Assembly: GCA_030648615.1 (NCBI GenBank)
Contig: JAUSHJ010000032.1
Coordinates: 1-54,102 of the forward strand
DNA length: 54,102 bases
Direction: 5' to 3'
From: Microcaldota archaeon
GTDB taxonomy: Archaea; Micrarchaeota; Micrarchaeia; Anstonellales; Bilamarchaeaceae
This document shows, one piece after another, positions 6,729-14,268 of the stretch (the first letter of the stretch is position 1; every line of letters starts with the position of its first letter). Both the position numbers and the translations under genes were made by a program. Under the pieces are notes generated by a model. The model was not told the DNA's origin. It saw only the letters and a program-made list of their open reading frames with translations, and did not search any database.

Positions 6729-9065
6729 ATGCGTTCACGACTTATGTTTTTGATTTTACTTGTACTTGTGGTTCCATTATTTTCAATAAATGTTGACTAC
6801 CATATCAAGGCTACTAAAGATTATTTTTATGATAACGAATCTGTTATTTTGACCTATTACATATCAGATAATGATATCCAGTACCAGGTGAATAATGCTG
6901 TGATATCGATAAACAGCCTAGATACTTCGTTCGTATCAAGTATAGGTAATATCGCTCCAGCACAACAAGTACAAGGCAACATAAGCCTGGGGAAACTTAA
7001 CCCAGGTATCTATTCGTTGAATACTTTGTTGTCTTACGATTTTATTGGGATAACTAACACCTTACCTGAAAGGACAATAAAAATAGAGGTACAACCTTCG
7101 ATACCAATTCGTATGAAGAAAGTTTCAACTATATTTGATAGTGTTATCAGTACCCCTAACCCACAAGTAAACACATCTTTTAGCATAGGAGTGAATCTTT
7201 TACCAGTTCCGTCTAACGAAATATTCTTGGTGTACCTAGATAAGCAAAAAATTACTGATTTTAGTATAGTCAATGCTTCTGGAAACTATTCAAAGTTGTT
7301 ATTGAATTATACTGCATCTAAAGCTGGGATTCACGTACTAGAATTGTACGCAACAAAAAATGATAATCTTACTGCCAATGACGATTACCTTTTTTATAAT
7401 CTTTTAGTTACAGATCCGAATTCTTATGTATATGTACCTATGCAAGAGATATATCAAAAGAATCTATCCTACGAAGCCCAAAAACTTTCTTTTCTTCAAG
7501 AATTCAAATTAGAAAAAACAGATCAGGGCACTATACAATTGATCGTGAATGGATCTTCAATATTGAATACGAATTGTTCAGATGAAGATTGCTTTGGTGG
7601 TGTCCAACTTGTTCTCAGTCCCCCTATAATGACTAGAACTGGCAATTCAATAAAATTCTATCTTAATGCATCAGATCCAAATAACGGAGCTCAGATAGAA
7701 CTATGTCAGATACGTATCGATCATGGAAACTGGATTAATATGGGTGGGGAGTATAACAAAACAAGTGTTTCAGCTTCATATGAATTATCTGGAATCCCAT
7801 TTAGTCAACAATTTATTGAGTTTAGATGTTTCGATTCATCACTCAATACTGGATACGAATCATTTGGAACGAGTGAGTCTTCTGACGTACTTATATTAAC
7901 CACAGATAGCCTTTCATCCAGCAAAACATTTGATAATGAATTAAACAAATATGCGGCATCCATAGTAGAGGATGGTCTATCTTCAAAGGTATTGAAATTA
8001 GACGATCCAGAGGTAATTAAGGCTTTTGGACTTTCGGGAGATCTGAAGGATACTGCTCAGGTAAAAACAGATATTCAAAAACTTATTTCTAAGACTAAAG
8101 CTAAATATGTTATTTTGGTTGGTGGCGCAGATGATATACCCGTACCCACATCTGATTTCAGAGGGGAAATAATAAGTTCGGATCAATTTTATGTTGATTT
8201 CACTGGTTCGGGCATTCCGCAAATTCCTATTGCAAGAATATTTGGAGAAAAAAATGCTAATAAGACAACAGCTATAATCGAGTTGCTCAGTCAATTTACT
8301 AAGTTGCATCATGATTATTGTGTAGACAATGGAACGGGTTGCGTTTCTAGTTTTAGTTTAAGCCTAGATCGTCTTGGTAAAATTGCATGGGACGATGCAA
8401 AATTGATCTGTGCAAACCCATTCCTGAAAGAGGGTACAAAAATAGCTATAACTACTGGAGCTGCCGCTCTAAGTGGTGGTGCTGGCGCTGCTTTATACGG
8501 AGATGTTAGTTTATGTGTGGATGGTGCCTGTTTTGTAGTATCAAATTGGGATACTATGAATAACTTATACGACGGGTTAGCTCAGTATAAAGAAACAGGA
8601 AGCACAGCAATACTCGAACAGAGCGTTAAGGATGGTTCAGTATTTGTAATGGCAAAAGACGGGATATTCTTATTGGGTGAGGCAGATTATATTGATACAG
8701 GAGACGTAAAATCGTATACATGCGCTATTGATACAACACAAAGTGCGACTGGTCTTTATTACGACGCAACAAGCAATAATGCTAGTACTACTGTCTTACT
8801 TACAGATGCCCTCAATGGAGTTCAAAATTCATGTGCGTTTAGTTCTAAACAGAAAAAGGATGGGGTGAGAATTTATAATCTATTAACTGAAGGTAGTAAT
8901 ACTTTAGAGGATATAAAGAATAAACGATATGGCGATATCTTACAAGAAGCGATTACCGCAGGTTTAGACAACTCCGATCCAAAATCTAATAAATTCGATG
9001 TGAAAAAGTTAACCCTTGAGATTTTAAACGGTGATCCGACCTTACGTGCTAATATGGGTGGTTGA
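6729..9065 (+). CDS. Secreted C25 (gingipain)-like protein, probably without catalysis
   Basis: About 778 aa with an N-terminal signal peptide (LMFLILLVLVVPLFS) and beta-rich Ig-like segments to about residue 370. The middle region (about 395-540) resembles the first subdomain of C25 peptidases: VLILTTDSL, KYVILVGGADDIPVP, SSDQFYVDFTG, IPQIPIARI. I do not see the expected Gly-His-Gly and Cys-containing active-site segments afterwards. A hydrophobic stretch near 580-610 (GAAALSGGAGAALYG) may be membrane-associated. ATGs at 6726 and 6729 are both possible; GAGGTGAT at 6718-6725 favours the second. Fourth gene of the surface operon. Confidence 0.6.
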   Translation: MRSRLMFLILLVLVVPLFSINVDYHIKATKDYFYDNESVILTYYISDNDIQYQVNNAVISINSLDTSFVSSIGNIAPAQQVQGNISLGKLNPGIYSLNTLLSYDFIGITNTLPERTIKIEVQPSIPIRMKKVSTIFDSVISTPNPQVNTSFSIGVNLLPVPSNEIFLVYLDKQKITDFSIVNASGNYSKLLLNYTASKAGIHVLELYATKNDNLTANDDYLFYNLLVTDPNSYVYVPMQEIYQKNLSYEAQKLSFLQEFKLEKTDQGTIQLIVNGSSILNTNCSDEDCFGGVQLVLSPPIMTRTGNSIKFYLNASDPNNGAQIELCQIRIDHGNWINMGGEYNKTSVSASYELSGIPFSQQFIEFRCFDSSLNTGYESFGTSESSDVLILTTDSLSSSKTFDNELNKYAASIVEDGLSSKVLKLDDPEVIKAFGLSGDLKDTAQVKTDIQKLISKTKAKYVILVGGADDIPVPTSDFRGEIISSDQFYVDFTGSGIPQIPIARIFGEKNANKTTAIIELLSQFTKLHHDYCVDNGTGCVSSFSLSLDRLGKIAWDDAKLICANPFLKEGTKIAITTGAAALSGGAGAALYGDVSLCVDGACFVVSNWDTMNNLYDGLAQYKETGSTAILEQSVKDGSVFVMAKDGIFLLGEADYIDTGDVKSYTCAIDTTQSATGLYYDATSNNASTTVLLTDALNGVQNSCAFSSKQKKDGVRIYNLLTEGSNTLEDIKNKRYGDILQEAITAGLDNSDPKSNKFDVKKLTLEILNGDPTLRANMGG

Positions 9066-9066
9066 T

Positions 9067-9576
9067 ATGACTAAATTATTTATATTGATTGTACTTGGTG
9101 TTTTGTTTTTGGGTTGCATTTCTACACCAGTTATACCAAAAAGTGATGCCAATTCTACAATTAATATACCTCTGCCTCCAGTTCAACCCAAATGTGGTGA
9201 TCATTTTTGTGCGGCTGATGAGTATTGCAATACGTGCCCGCAAGATTGTGGATGTACGAATGGATTACTATGCGATATCAATACAGGCATATGTAAGCAA
9301 AACATGACCTCAATAAATTGCTCGACAGATCAATATTTTGACAAAGAAATAAACAAATGCCACGATATCCCAACGTTTAATGAAACCGCGATTACCAACG
9401 TTGTTCAGAAGTTTGGGCAGGAAAACAATGTATCTCTTGAAGTAGTTTCAATCGCAGATTCATATTATAAGTTGAAACCAGTGAAAGAAGTCACCGTAAG
9501 AAATACGCATACCAAAACCGAGTTTATCTTTGTTATGGACCCAAACTCATCGATTTTAGATATTTATTCAAAGTAA
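9067..9576 (+). CDS. Cys-rich lipoprotein
   Basis: 169-aa predicted lipoprotein. The N-terminus MTKLFILIVLGVLFLGCIST has a hydrophobic signal followed by a lipobox-like LFLGC, so Cys17 is the likely anchor. A Cys-rich module follows (about residues 37-75: CGDHFC, CNTCPQDCGC, CDINTGIC) with eight or more cysteines, probably disulfide-bonded. The C-terminal domain (about 95-169) is alpha/beta-like and not recognised. The ATG at 9067 is 1 base after the previous stop, with GGTGGTTGAT upstream. Last gene of the surface operon, just before the second 87-bp repeat. Confidence 0.7.
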   Translation: MTKLFILIVLGVLFLGCISTPVIPKSDANSTINIPLPPVQPKCGDHFCAADEYCNTCPQDCGCTNGLLCDINTGICKQNMTSINCSTDQYFDKEINKCHDIPTFNETAITNVVQKFGQENNVSLEVVSIADSYYKLKPVKEVTVRNTHTKTEFIFVMDPNSSILDIYSK

Positions 9577-9595
9577 ACTCTTTTTTCCCTTCTTT

Positions 9596-9682
9596 TTAGC
9601 ATTGCAATACCAAATTTGGCACGAGAGTAAGATCATCTCGCCGAGTGCTGTTCTGAGGAGAGAAGCTTATAAAGACTGCTCT
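9596..9682 (+). repeat. 87-bp direct repeat, copy 2
   Basis: Near-identical to 2787-2873 (about five substitutions in 87 positions) and in the same orientation. Here it lies at the 3' end of the surface operon. Its TATA-like CTTATAAAG would drive transcription into the antisense strand of the convergent lipoprotein gene at 9701-10126. Flanking bases differ from copy 1 immediately outside the repeat. Confidence 0.75.
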
Positions 9683-9700
9683 GTCGTGCGATTTGATAAT

Positions 9701-10126
9701 TTATCTGACGTTTACAGCTATTATTTGCTCGGGGGATACGATCGTATTATTCCAGTCTAATTCAACCTCCAAGTTGTCTGATCCAGTAGCAAGGTTGCTT
9801 TTGCTATATATCTTAAACTGCAAAGTGTCCTTTGCCCCAGAGCCCTTCAATATTTTTGAAGAAAGTTCATCAATTTTCTGCCCATCTGCGTTAACAGCAT
9901 AAACATCCGCTTTGTTTTTGAATTTCAATACAAACTGAGTAGGCGTAGGGTCATTATCGAGTCGAGTGATCGTAGCTGTAACGAAATCGCTGGAAAAATT
10001 ATTGTTGCTTACAATCATGGCTGTCCTATCGAGTCGAAAATCTACGCTTGGTTTGAATGCACCACTGCTCAAGCAGCCGACCAAAACCAATCCCAAAAAC
10101 AACATTACTGTCAATATCTTTTTCAT
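9701..10126 (-). CDS. Predicted lipoprotein
   Basis: 141 aa. A signal peptide with lipobox (MKKILTVMLFLGLVLVGCLS; Cys18) is followed by a domain of about 115 residues rich in beta strands and Asn/Asp, with no family I recognise. It is monocistronic on the minus strand and converges on the surface operon. GAGGTG precedes the ATG on the coding strand. It is probably an exported, membrane-anchored binding or structural protein; function unknown. Confidence 0.7.
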   Translation of the reverse strand: MKKILTVMLFLGLVLVGCLSSGAFKPSVDFRLDRTAMIVSNNNFSSDFVTATITRLDNDPTPTQFVLKFKNKADVYAVNADGQKIDELSSKILKGSGAKDTLQFKIYSKSNLATGSDNLEVELDWNNTIVSPEQIIAVNVR

Positions 10127-10328
10127 GTTAACACCTCGTTCTAGTTGATTCGCTATCTCTTTATTCTCTACATCTTTATATTAGATAAAGTAGCAATGGA
10201 ATACATTCAATAACATATTTCTTGTATACTATATTTTAGCAAAAAATTCTGGATTCTTTTCATTTTTTATGTTATAGCAAAGGCAATTGGGGGTAATCAG
10301 AGGAAATTTTATAATAACGTCTATATAT

Positions 10329-10748
10329 ATGCGTACTATGGTTAAAAGTTATTTTAGTCTGGCGAGGATTATACGACTCACAAAAGACAGAAAAGACAAT
10401 TACGATGTGCTTGCCACTTTAATTAAGGTCTATGGTGACAACAAACGGAAATTTAAAGCTGATATTCGGCGTGTTGAGGCAGAATCCTTTATGCGATCTG
10501 GAGAAATTAAAACTACTCTGTTCGATTTATACGGTGTAAAAATGTCTATTACAGAGATTAATAGAACTCTCAAGTATCTTATATACCGAGATGCAATTAT
10601 CCAACAGTTTCAATATACTGGTCGAGCGACAGAATGTTATCGAGTAGCCACGCCATTATACAAAAAGGTAAAAGAAACCCATATAAAGATAGTATTACCT
10701 CAAAAGGTTCATCAGCTTGAGTTAGGTTCTAGGGAGCAAAGCCAATAA
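10329..10748 (+). CDS. Hypothetical protein, possible helix-turn-helix
   Basis: About 139 aa, basic and predicted mostly helical in the first 100 residues (MVKSYFSLARIIRLTKDRKD onward), with a possible HTH at about residues 60-100 (KMSITEINRTLKYLIYRDAI). I do not recognise the family. ATGs at 10329 and 10338 are alternatives. TTTTATAA at 10307-10314 lies about 26 nt before 10338, which favours a leaderless start there. No operon partner. Confidence 0.5.
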   Translation: MRTMVKSYFSLARIIRLTKDRKDNYDVLATLIKVYGDNKRKFKADIRRVEAESFMRSGEIKTTLFDLYGVKMSITEINRTLKYLIYRDAIIQQFQYTGRATECYRVATPLYKKVKETHIKIVLPQKVHQLELGSREQSQ

Positions 10749-10791
10749 GTAGCTACTTGTTTCAAATGCAAGAATTCTCTAATAATCATAT

Positions 10792-11199
10792 CTAATTGAT
10801 TGGCATCTTATCGCGTAGAGAGGCAAGGTCGTTAAAATATATTGCGGTAACTCTTTCAAAATGTTTGCGGGCAGCACTGATAACTTTAGGTGCTATCTTT
10901 TTGTTTGTAGTTATAAGAACAATATCTTTAGCCCCGATTATTTCTGGAATCAAATGAAAATTTTCAACATCAAACACAGAATCCTTTGAAGTATCGCAAG
11001 TAACATATATCTGTCTGTTGTTTACTTTATACATTAGATCAATTTCGACCTCTTGTCCGTTGTGTTTAAACTTTTTATTCATGATGGGTGCAATATTCAT
11101 ACTTTTGAGAAACCGTCCTATATACCATTCCAGCCAATAACCTTGTTTGGCGTTTTTTGCAAAATAGTTTGAAATTAATTCATCTAATCTAAAATCCAC
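10792..11199 (-). CDS. PD-(D/E)XK nuclease-like protein, probably degenerate
   Basis: 135 aa from a GTG start. The segment GYWLEWYIGRFL (about residues 20-31), followed by EVEIDLMY and RQIYVTC (about 50-67), resembles the PD-(D/E)XK fold. There, Glu near the first helix, Asp in EIDLM and a (D/E)XK strand form the active site; here the last element reads V-T-C, so catalysis is doubtful. The frame stays open upstream to 11245 and includes a CNEC pair, so a longer product or an N-terminally eroded zinc-ribbon nuclease is possible. A similar fold occurs in CARF-linked effectors, but no CRISPR genes are nearby. Confidence 0.5.
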   Translation of the reverse strand: MDFRLDELISNYFAKNAKQGYWLEWYIGRFLKSMNIAPIMNKKFKHNGQEVEIDLMYKVNNRQIYVTCDTSKDSVFDVENFHLIPEIIGAKDIVLITTNKKIAPKVISAARKHFERVTAIYFNDLASLRDKMPIN

Positions 11200-11213
11200 G
11201 CGGACTTCATTAA

Positions 11214-11468
11214 GTCCAGTTTTACATTCATTACACTGCCATTCTATTCATATTCTCTTTGAAGGATCACGTTCCAGGCATTTCATACGGAATCCACCTG
11301 GTGAATAATAAGGTAATTGTAAAAGGAGACATGTTGCAGGTAGATGGTTTGAAAGGAGAAGTAGTAGAAATAACCCTGCTTGCAACTGTAATAAAAAACA
11401 AGGACGGTGTCCATCACATTCCTAATTCTAAGATCGCGCAGAGCGTTTTTTCGATAACTAAAAAGTGA
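11214..11468 (+). pseudogene. MscS mechanosensitive channel fragment
   Basis: The readable product (from TTG at 11259, 69 aa) matches only the end of the pore helix and the beta domain of MscS channels: GISYGIHL, VIVKGDMLQV, GLKGEVVEITLLAT and HHIPNSKI. The frame is open upstream to 11214 without an ATG. The preceding transmembrane helices and the C-terminal alpha/beta domain are missing. Either this is a remnant of a decayed channel gene or a free-standing beta-domain protein; I favour a remnant. Confidence 0.55.
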
Positions 11469-12737
11469 TCAGTCGATCATTTCCGTATATATCCGCAAAT
11501 ATTCCGCATATCCTATGCCCGAATTAAATTTTTCCCTGACTATTCTAGCGCCTTCCGTTCCCATCTTTTTTCTCAATTCAGAATCTTGGGCAAGCAATAG
11601 GATTTTTTCTGCTAGTTGATTATAATCAGCCTTTCCAAAAAGATAGCCATTGATCCCGTCTTTTATTTGCAGTGGAATACCGCCAACATTAGAACCGATA
11701 ATTGGTTTGCCAAATACCATGGCTTCGCAGACAGTTAATCCGAATCCCTCGTGAAGAGAAGGTTGCACTACGACATCTGAAGTACTATATATATGATAAA
11801 GCAGTTCGTCATTTACTTTTCCGGTAAAGACTACATTATCGTGTAGTCCTTTTTCTTCAACCAGATTAAGGAGCTTTTGGGCTCTTCCGGATCGTTCTTT
11901 TCCTAGTAGTTCCCTGGAAAATGAACCATTACCAACAAAAATACATTTAATGTTTTTTCTTTTATGCGTATTTACTATCTTGTCTATAGCTGCGATAAGG
12001 ATTTCTTGGCCTTTTCTAGGGTCAATTCGACTCACGCATACGATCAAAATATCGTCTTTTGAAATACCATACTTCTCTCTTGCATCATATTGTTCTTTTG
12101 GTGCATACTTTTCCAAATCTATAGTCGGATGTACTGTCTCTACTAGCTTAGGGTTCAAGCCGCAGGATATTGCAGCGTTCGTATATTCATCTATTGAAAA
12201 TACCACCTTATCGTAATTACTCATGTTTTCGATAAAAAATCGTTTCCAGAATTCAGGTAGCGGACTTACGAATGGAATGTGCCATGTAAAAATTATCGGA
12301 ATTTTTAGCCCGAATTTATTCTTTAGTATCCCCGCCAACGGCAGTGTTTGAAAATCGTGAACATGAAGAATGTCGAAGGGTTTGTAGTTGTAGGAGTCCA
12401 TTATGTCCTCGGCTAGTTTTTCGTTTACTTCTAAATATTCTTTGTAGCCCTGAATTTCACCAACTACCTCATTATGGGTTATATTCAAGATTGTTTCTTT
12501 GAATTGCATGTATTTGATTAACGTTTCTTCTCCAAGATTTGTTACGTTGACCCTGATAATCTCTATCCCCTCAGAAAATTCTATCGGGTCGATATTCGCT
12601 GTTTTGAAATGCATTACTTTGAATTCATGGCCATGTTTAAGAAATTGTTTTCCCAGGGATTCGACGTATCTTGCCAAGCCGCCTATATATGGAAGAAAAG
12701 ACTGGCTTACGCAACAAATACTGTAATGGTCCTTCAT
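11469..12737 (-). CDS. GT4 family glycosyltransferase
   Basis: About 422 aa, normal length for GT-B retaining glycosyltransferases of family GT4. The N-terminal Rossmann domain starts with the acceptor-side motif SQSFLPYIGGLARYVESLG. The C-terminal donor domain shows VSRIDPRKGQEILIAA, GNGSFSRELL and the E-x7-E motif region HEGFGLTVCEAMVFGKPIIG. It likely transfers a sugar from a nucleotide-sugar to a lipid, glycan or protein of the cell surface. The ATG at 12737 lies about 25 nt from TTTAAAAAG (near 12760), so a leaderless mRNA is likely; 12752 is an alternative start. Confidence 0.88.
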   Translation of the reverse strand: MKDHYSICCVSQSFLPYIGGLARYVESLGKQFLKHGHEFKVMHFKTANIDPIEFSEGIEIIRVNVTNLGEETLIKYMQFKETILNITHNEVVGEIQGYKEYLEVNEKLAEDIMDSYNYKPFDILHVHDFQTLPLAGILKNKFGLKIPIIFTWHIPFVSPLPEFWKRFFIENMSNYDKVVFSIDEYTNAAISCGLNPKLVETVHPTIDLEKYAPKEQYDAREKYGISKDDILIVCVSRIDPRKGQEILIAAIDKIVNTHKRKNIKCIFVGNGSFSRELLGKERSGRAQKLLNLVEEKGLHDNVVFTGKVNDELLYHIYSTSDVVVQPSLHEGFGLTVCEAMVFGKPIIGSNVGGIPLQIKDGINGYLFGKADYNQLAEKILLLAQDSELRKKMGTEGARIVREKFNSGIGYAEYLRIYTEMID

Positions 12738-12759
12738 ACTTATTATCCTCATAGAGACC

Positions 12760-12850
12760 TTTTTAAACTTCTCCTAGCAGAAGCCACCTCGATAAAAAGG
12801 GCTAAAAAGTTGAGAGCGCCCTCAGGTCTGATCTAAGGACGCTAACTAGT
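12760..12850 (+). ncRNA. Small-RNA cassette, copy A
   Basis: One of three intergenic cassettes with the same layout (others at 14106 and 16610). A TTTAAA box is followed, 58-60 nt on, by a stem-loop with loop GTCTGAT. Here AAGGGC...GCCCT forms a first stem around a purine-rich loop (AAAAAGTTGAGAG). CTCAG-GTCTGAT-CTAAG forms a second stem. The predicted RNA starts near 12795. The TATA region overlaps the divergent promoter of the glycosyltransferase. Function unknown. Confidence 0.45.
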
Positions 12851-12858
12851 TAAATAGT

Positions 12859-12897
12859 TATGATTGGAATTTCAATCATACGGCTGGTTTTCCAGCC
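12859..12897. repeat. Pair of short perfect hairpins
   Basis: TATGATTG/CAATCATA (12859-12880) and GGCTGG/CCAGCC with a TTTT loop (12882-12897), one base apart. They have the same style as the large array at 34.6 kb: 6-9 bp arms and tiny loops in tandem. They lie upstream of the MNT promoter (TTTATAAATTA near 12918-12928). Confidence 0.55.
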
Positions 12898-12947
12898 ATA
12901 CGGCTGTTTTCTCAACATTTATAAATTATTCTGCTTGTAATAAATTT

Positions 12948-13571
12948 ATGTTAAGCCCGGAATTCAAGCTTTTGAATGCATTTTTGTTTAATCCGTCAAA
13001 AGCTCTTTACGCTAGGGAGATAGAACGTTTGACCAATACGAATCATGAACGAGCAGGAGTCTACCTGGATAAACTGGCTAGGATACAAAAGACGTTGATC
13101 AGAGAAGATCGAGGTAAGCAGGCCTTTTATCACCTGAACAAGAATAGCGAACTGACTAGAAAAGCCCTAGCATTTGCGGAGATGGAAAGAAGGATCAAAT
13201 TCGTACAAACTAATAAAATTGGATCCATGATTAGGAACATAATTTACGAAGTTGTTAAGGACTATAAACCACATATCTATTTTATCGCCCTTTTTGGTTC
13301 AGTGGCCCGCAGTCATCAAACAGAAGAAAGCGACATTGACTTAGTTTTCGTTCTTTTGGATAATGGAAAAACAAGAAAGAAAATTGCGGAAATACTGAAA
13401 AAACAGGAGATAATAACCGGAAAGAAAATATCGTTCCATCCAATAACATTTGGGGAACTGGAAAGAGGTTGGTTCAAAGAGCCAGTTTACAATAATATCT
13501 GGGATGAGAGGATTATATTTTTCGGAGAAGAGAATTTCTGGAATTTTGTTATCAGGAAGGGTGAACCATAA
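12948..13571 (+). CDS. MNT-type nucleotidyltransferase with N-terminal winged helix
   Basis: About 207 aa. Residues 1-75 look like a MarR-like winged helix (PSKALYAREIERLTNTNHER, then GKQAFYHLNKNSEL). Residues about 95-160 carry the minimal nucleotidyltransferase signature LFGSVARSHQTEESDIDLVF (GS-x10-D-x-D). Proteins of this type paired with HEPN partners act as antitoxins, in studied cases by AMPylating the toxin. The start at 12948 fits a leaderless transcript from TTTATAAATTA. Its stop overlaps the HEPN start (TAATG), so the two are translationally coupled. Confidence 0.8.
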   Translation: MLSPEFKLLNAFLFNPSKALYAREIERLTNTNHERAGVYLDKLARIQKTLIREDRGKQAFYHLNKNSELTRKALAFAEMERRIKFVQTNKIGSMIRNIIYEVVKDYKPHIYFIALFGSVARSHQTEESDIDLVFVLLDNGKTRKKIAEILKKQEIITGKKISFHPITFGELERGWFKEPVYNNIWDERIIFFGEENFWNFVIRKGEP

Positions 13572-14074
13572 TGGAAGACAAACTTAAGAGATGTTTTGAA
13601 GGAGAAGGGAATCTGCCACCAAGGCTGATAAGAAAGAAACCCGATATGGACACCGTAGAAGCGCATCTTCACAAGGCTGAAACGAACTCTGCTGTGATGG
13701 ATGTCATGTTTCAGAATAAATTCTTTGACTGGACGATCGTTGCTGCGTACTATTCCATGTATCACGCAACCCTATCTGCATTATGGTTGATTGGCATAGA
13801 CGCCAGATCACACGAATGTGCAGTGCTTGCTTTCGAAAGATTCTATGCAAAGAAAGGTAAGGTCGAAAGCAAATATTTAGAGTATCTTCAACGTGCAAAA
13901 GAACTCAGTGAAAAATACTCAGAAACCCTTGAACAGGTTAGAACCCTTAGAGTCAAGGCATCGTATGGGCTTGGAGAAATACATTCCACGGATGCCGCTT
14001 TTTCAAGAACGCAGGCAAGGGAATTCATTTCAGAAATAAGAAACATAGTTAATGAGGCTAAGGGGTTAGGCTGA
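13571..14074 (+). CDS. HEPN domain protein, partner of the MNT protein
   Basis: 167 aa helical protein with the HEPN pattern WTIVAAYYSMYHATLSALW (about residues 56-74), then GIDARSHECAV, RTLRVKASYGLGEI and a C-terminal helix rich in Arg/Glu. It resembles the COG2250/UPF0332 type, with R-x3-Y rather than the R-x4-H-x-Y RNase motif of HepT. Many HEPN proteins are RNase toxins, so a toxin-antitoxin role is likely but RNase activity is uncertain here. One-base overlap with the upstream nucleotidyltransferase. Confidence 0.78.
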   Translation: MEDKLKRCFEGEGNLPPRLIRKKPDMDTVEAHLHKAETNSAVMDVMFQNKFFDWTIVAAYYSMYHATLSALWLIGIDARSHECAVLAFERFYAKKGKVESKYLEYLQRAKELSEKYSETLEQVRTLRVKASYGLGEIHSTDAAFSRTQAREFISEIRNIVNEAKGLG

Positions 14075-14105
14075 TCTAGTCAATTGCCTAATCTTGTTCA
14101 GGCCA

Positions 14106-14245
14106 GCCTTTAAATAATACTTAAGTTATAGTTACCTAGACAAAAGGCGAAAACGTCGAGAGCGTCCTTAGGACTGATCAGGGGAGTCTTCTCCTGCATT
14201 CCTACTTGATCAGAGGACTCTAACTTTTACTGTTAGAGTTATCTT
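14106..14245 (+). ncRNA. Small-RNA cassette, copy B, with terminator
   Basis: TATA-like CTTTAAATAA near 14110 is followed by the conserved body AAAGGCGAAAACGTCGAGAG (about 14142-14161), CCTTAG-GACTGAT and TCTTCTCCTGCA (14187-14198). A stem ACTCTAAC/GTTAGAGT followed by a T-run (about 14218-14250) looks like an intrinsic terminator. It aligns almost without gaps to copy C over about 80 nt, including upstream CCTAATCT...GTTCAG. It lies between the HEPN gene and the antiporter. Confidence 0.5.
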
Positions 14246-14268
14246 TTTTTAAAAGTTCTTAGAATAAT

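Noticed and set aside
9693-9902. Plus-strand frame driven by the second 87-bp repeat
   Set aside because: Antisense to a convincing lipoprotein gene, with no ribosome-binding site. Any RNA from this promoter would more likely be non-coding.
10792-11199. CRISPR-associated (Card1/Can2-like) nuclease
   Set aside because: Only the PD-(D/E)XK half is visible, the catalytic lysine is replaced, and there is no CARF domain or CRISPR locus.
14106-14245. tRNA or C/D box sRNA gene
   Set aside because: No GTTCRA T-loop or acceptor pairing, and no RUGAUGA C box; kept only as an unclassified small-RNA candidate.
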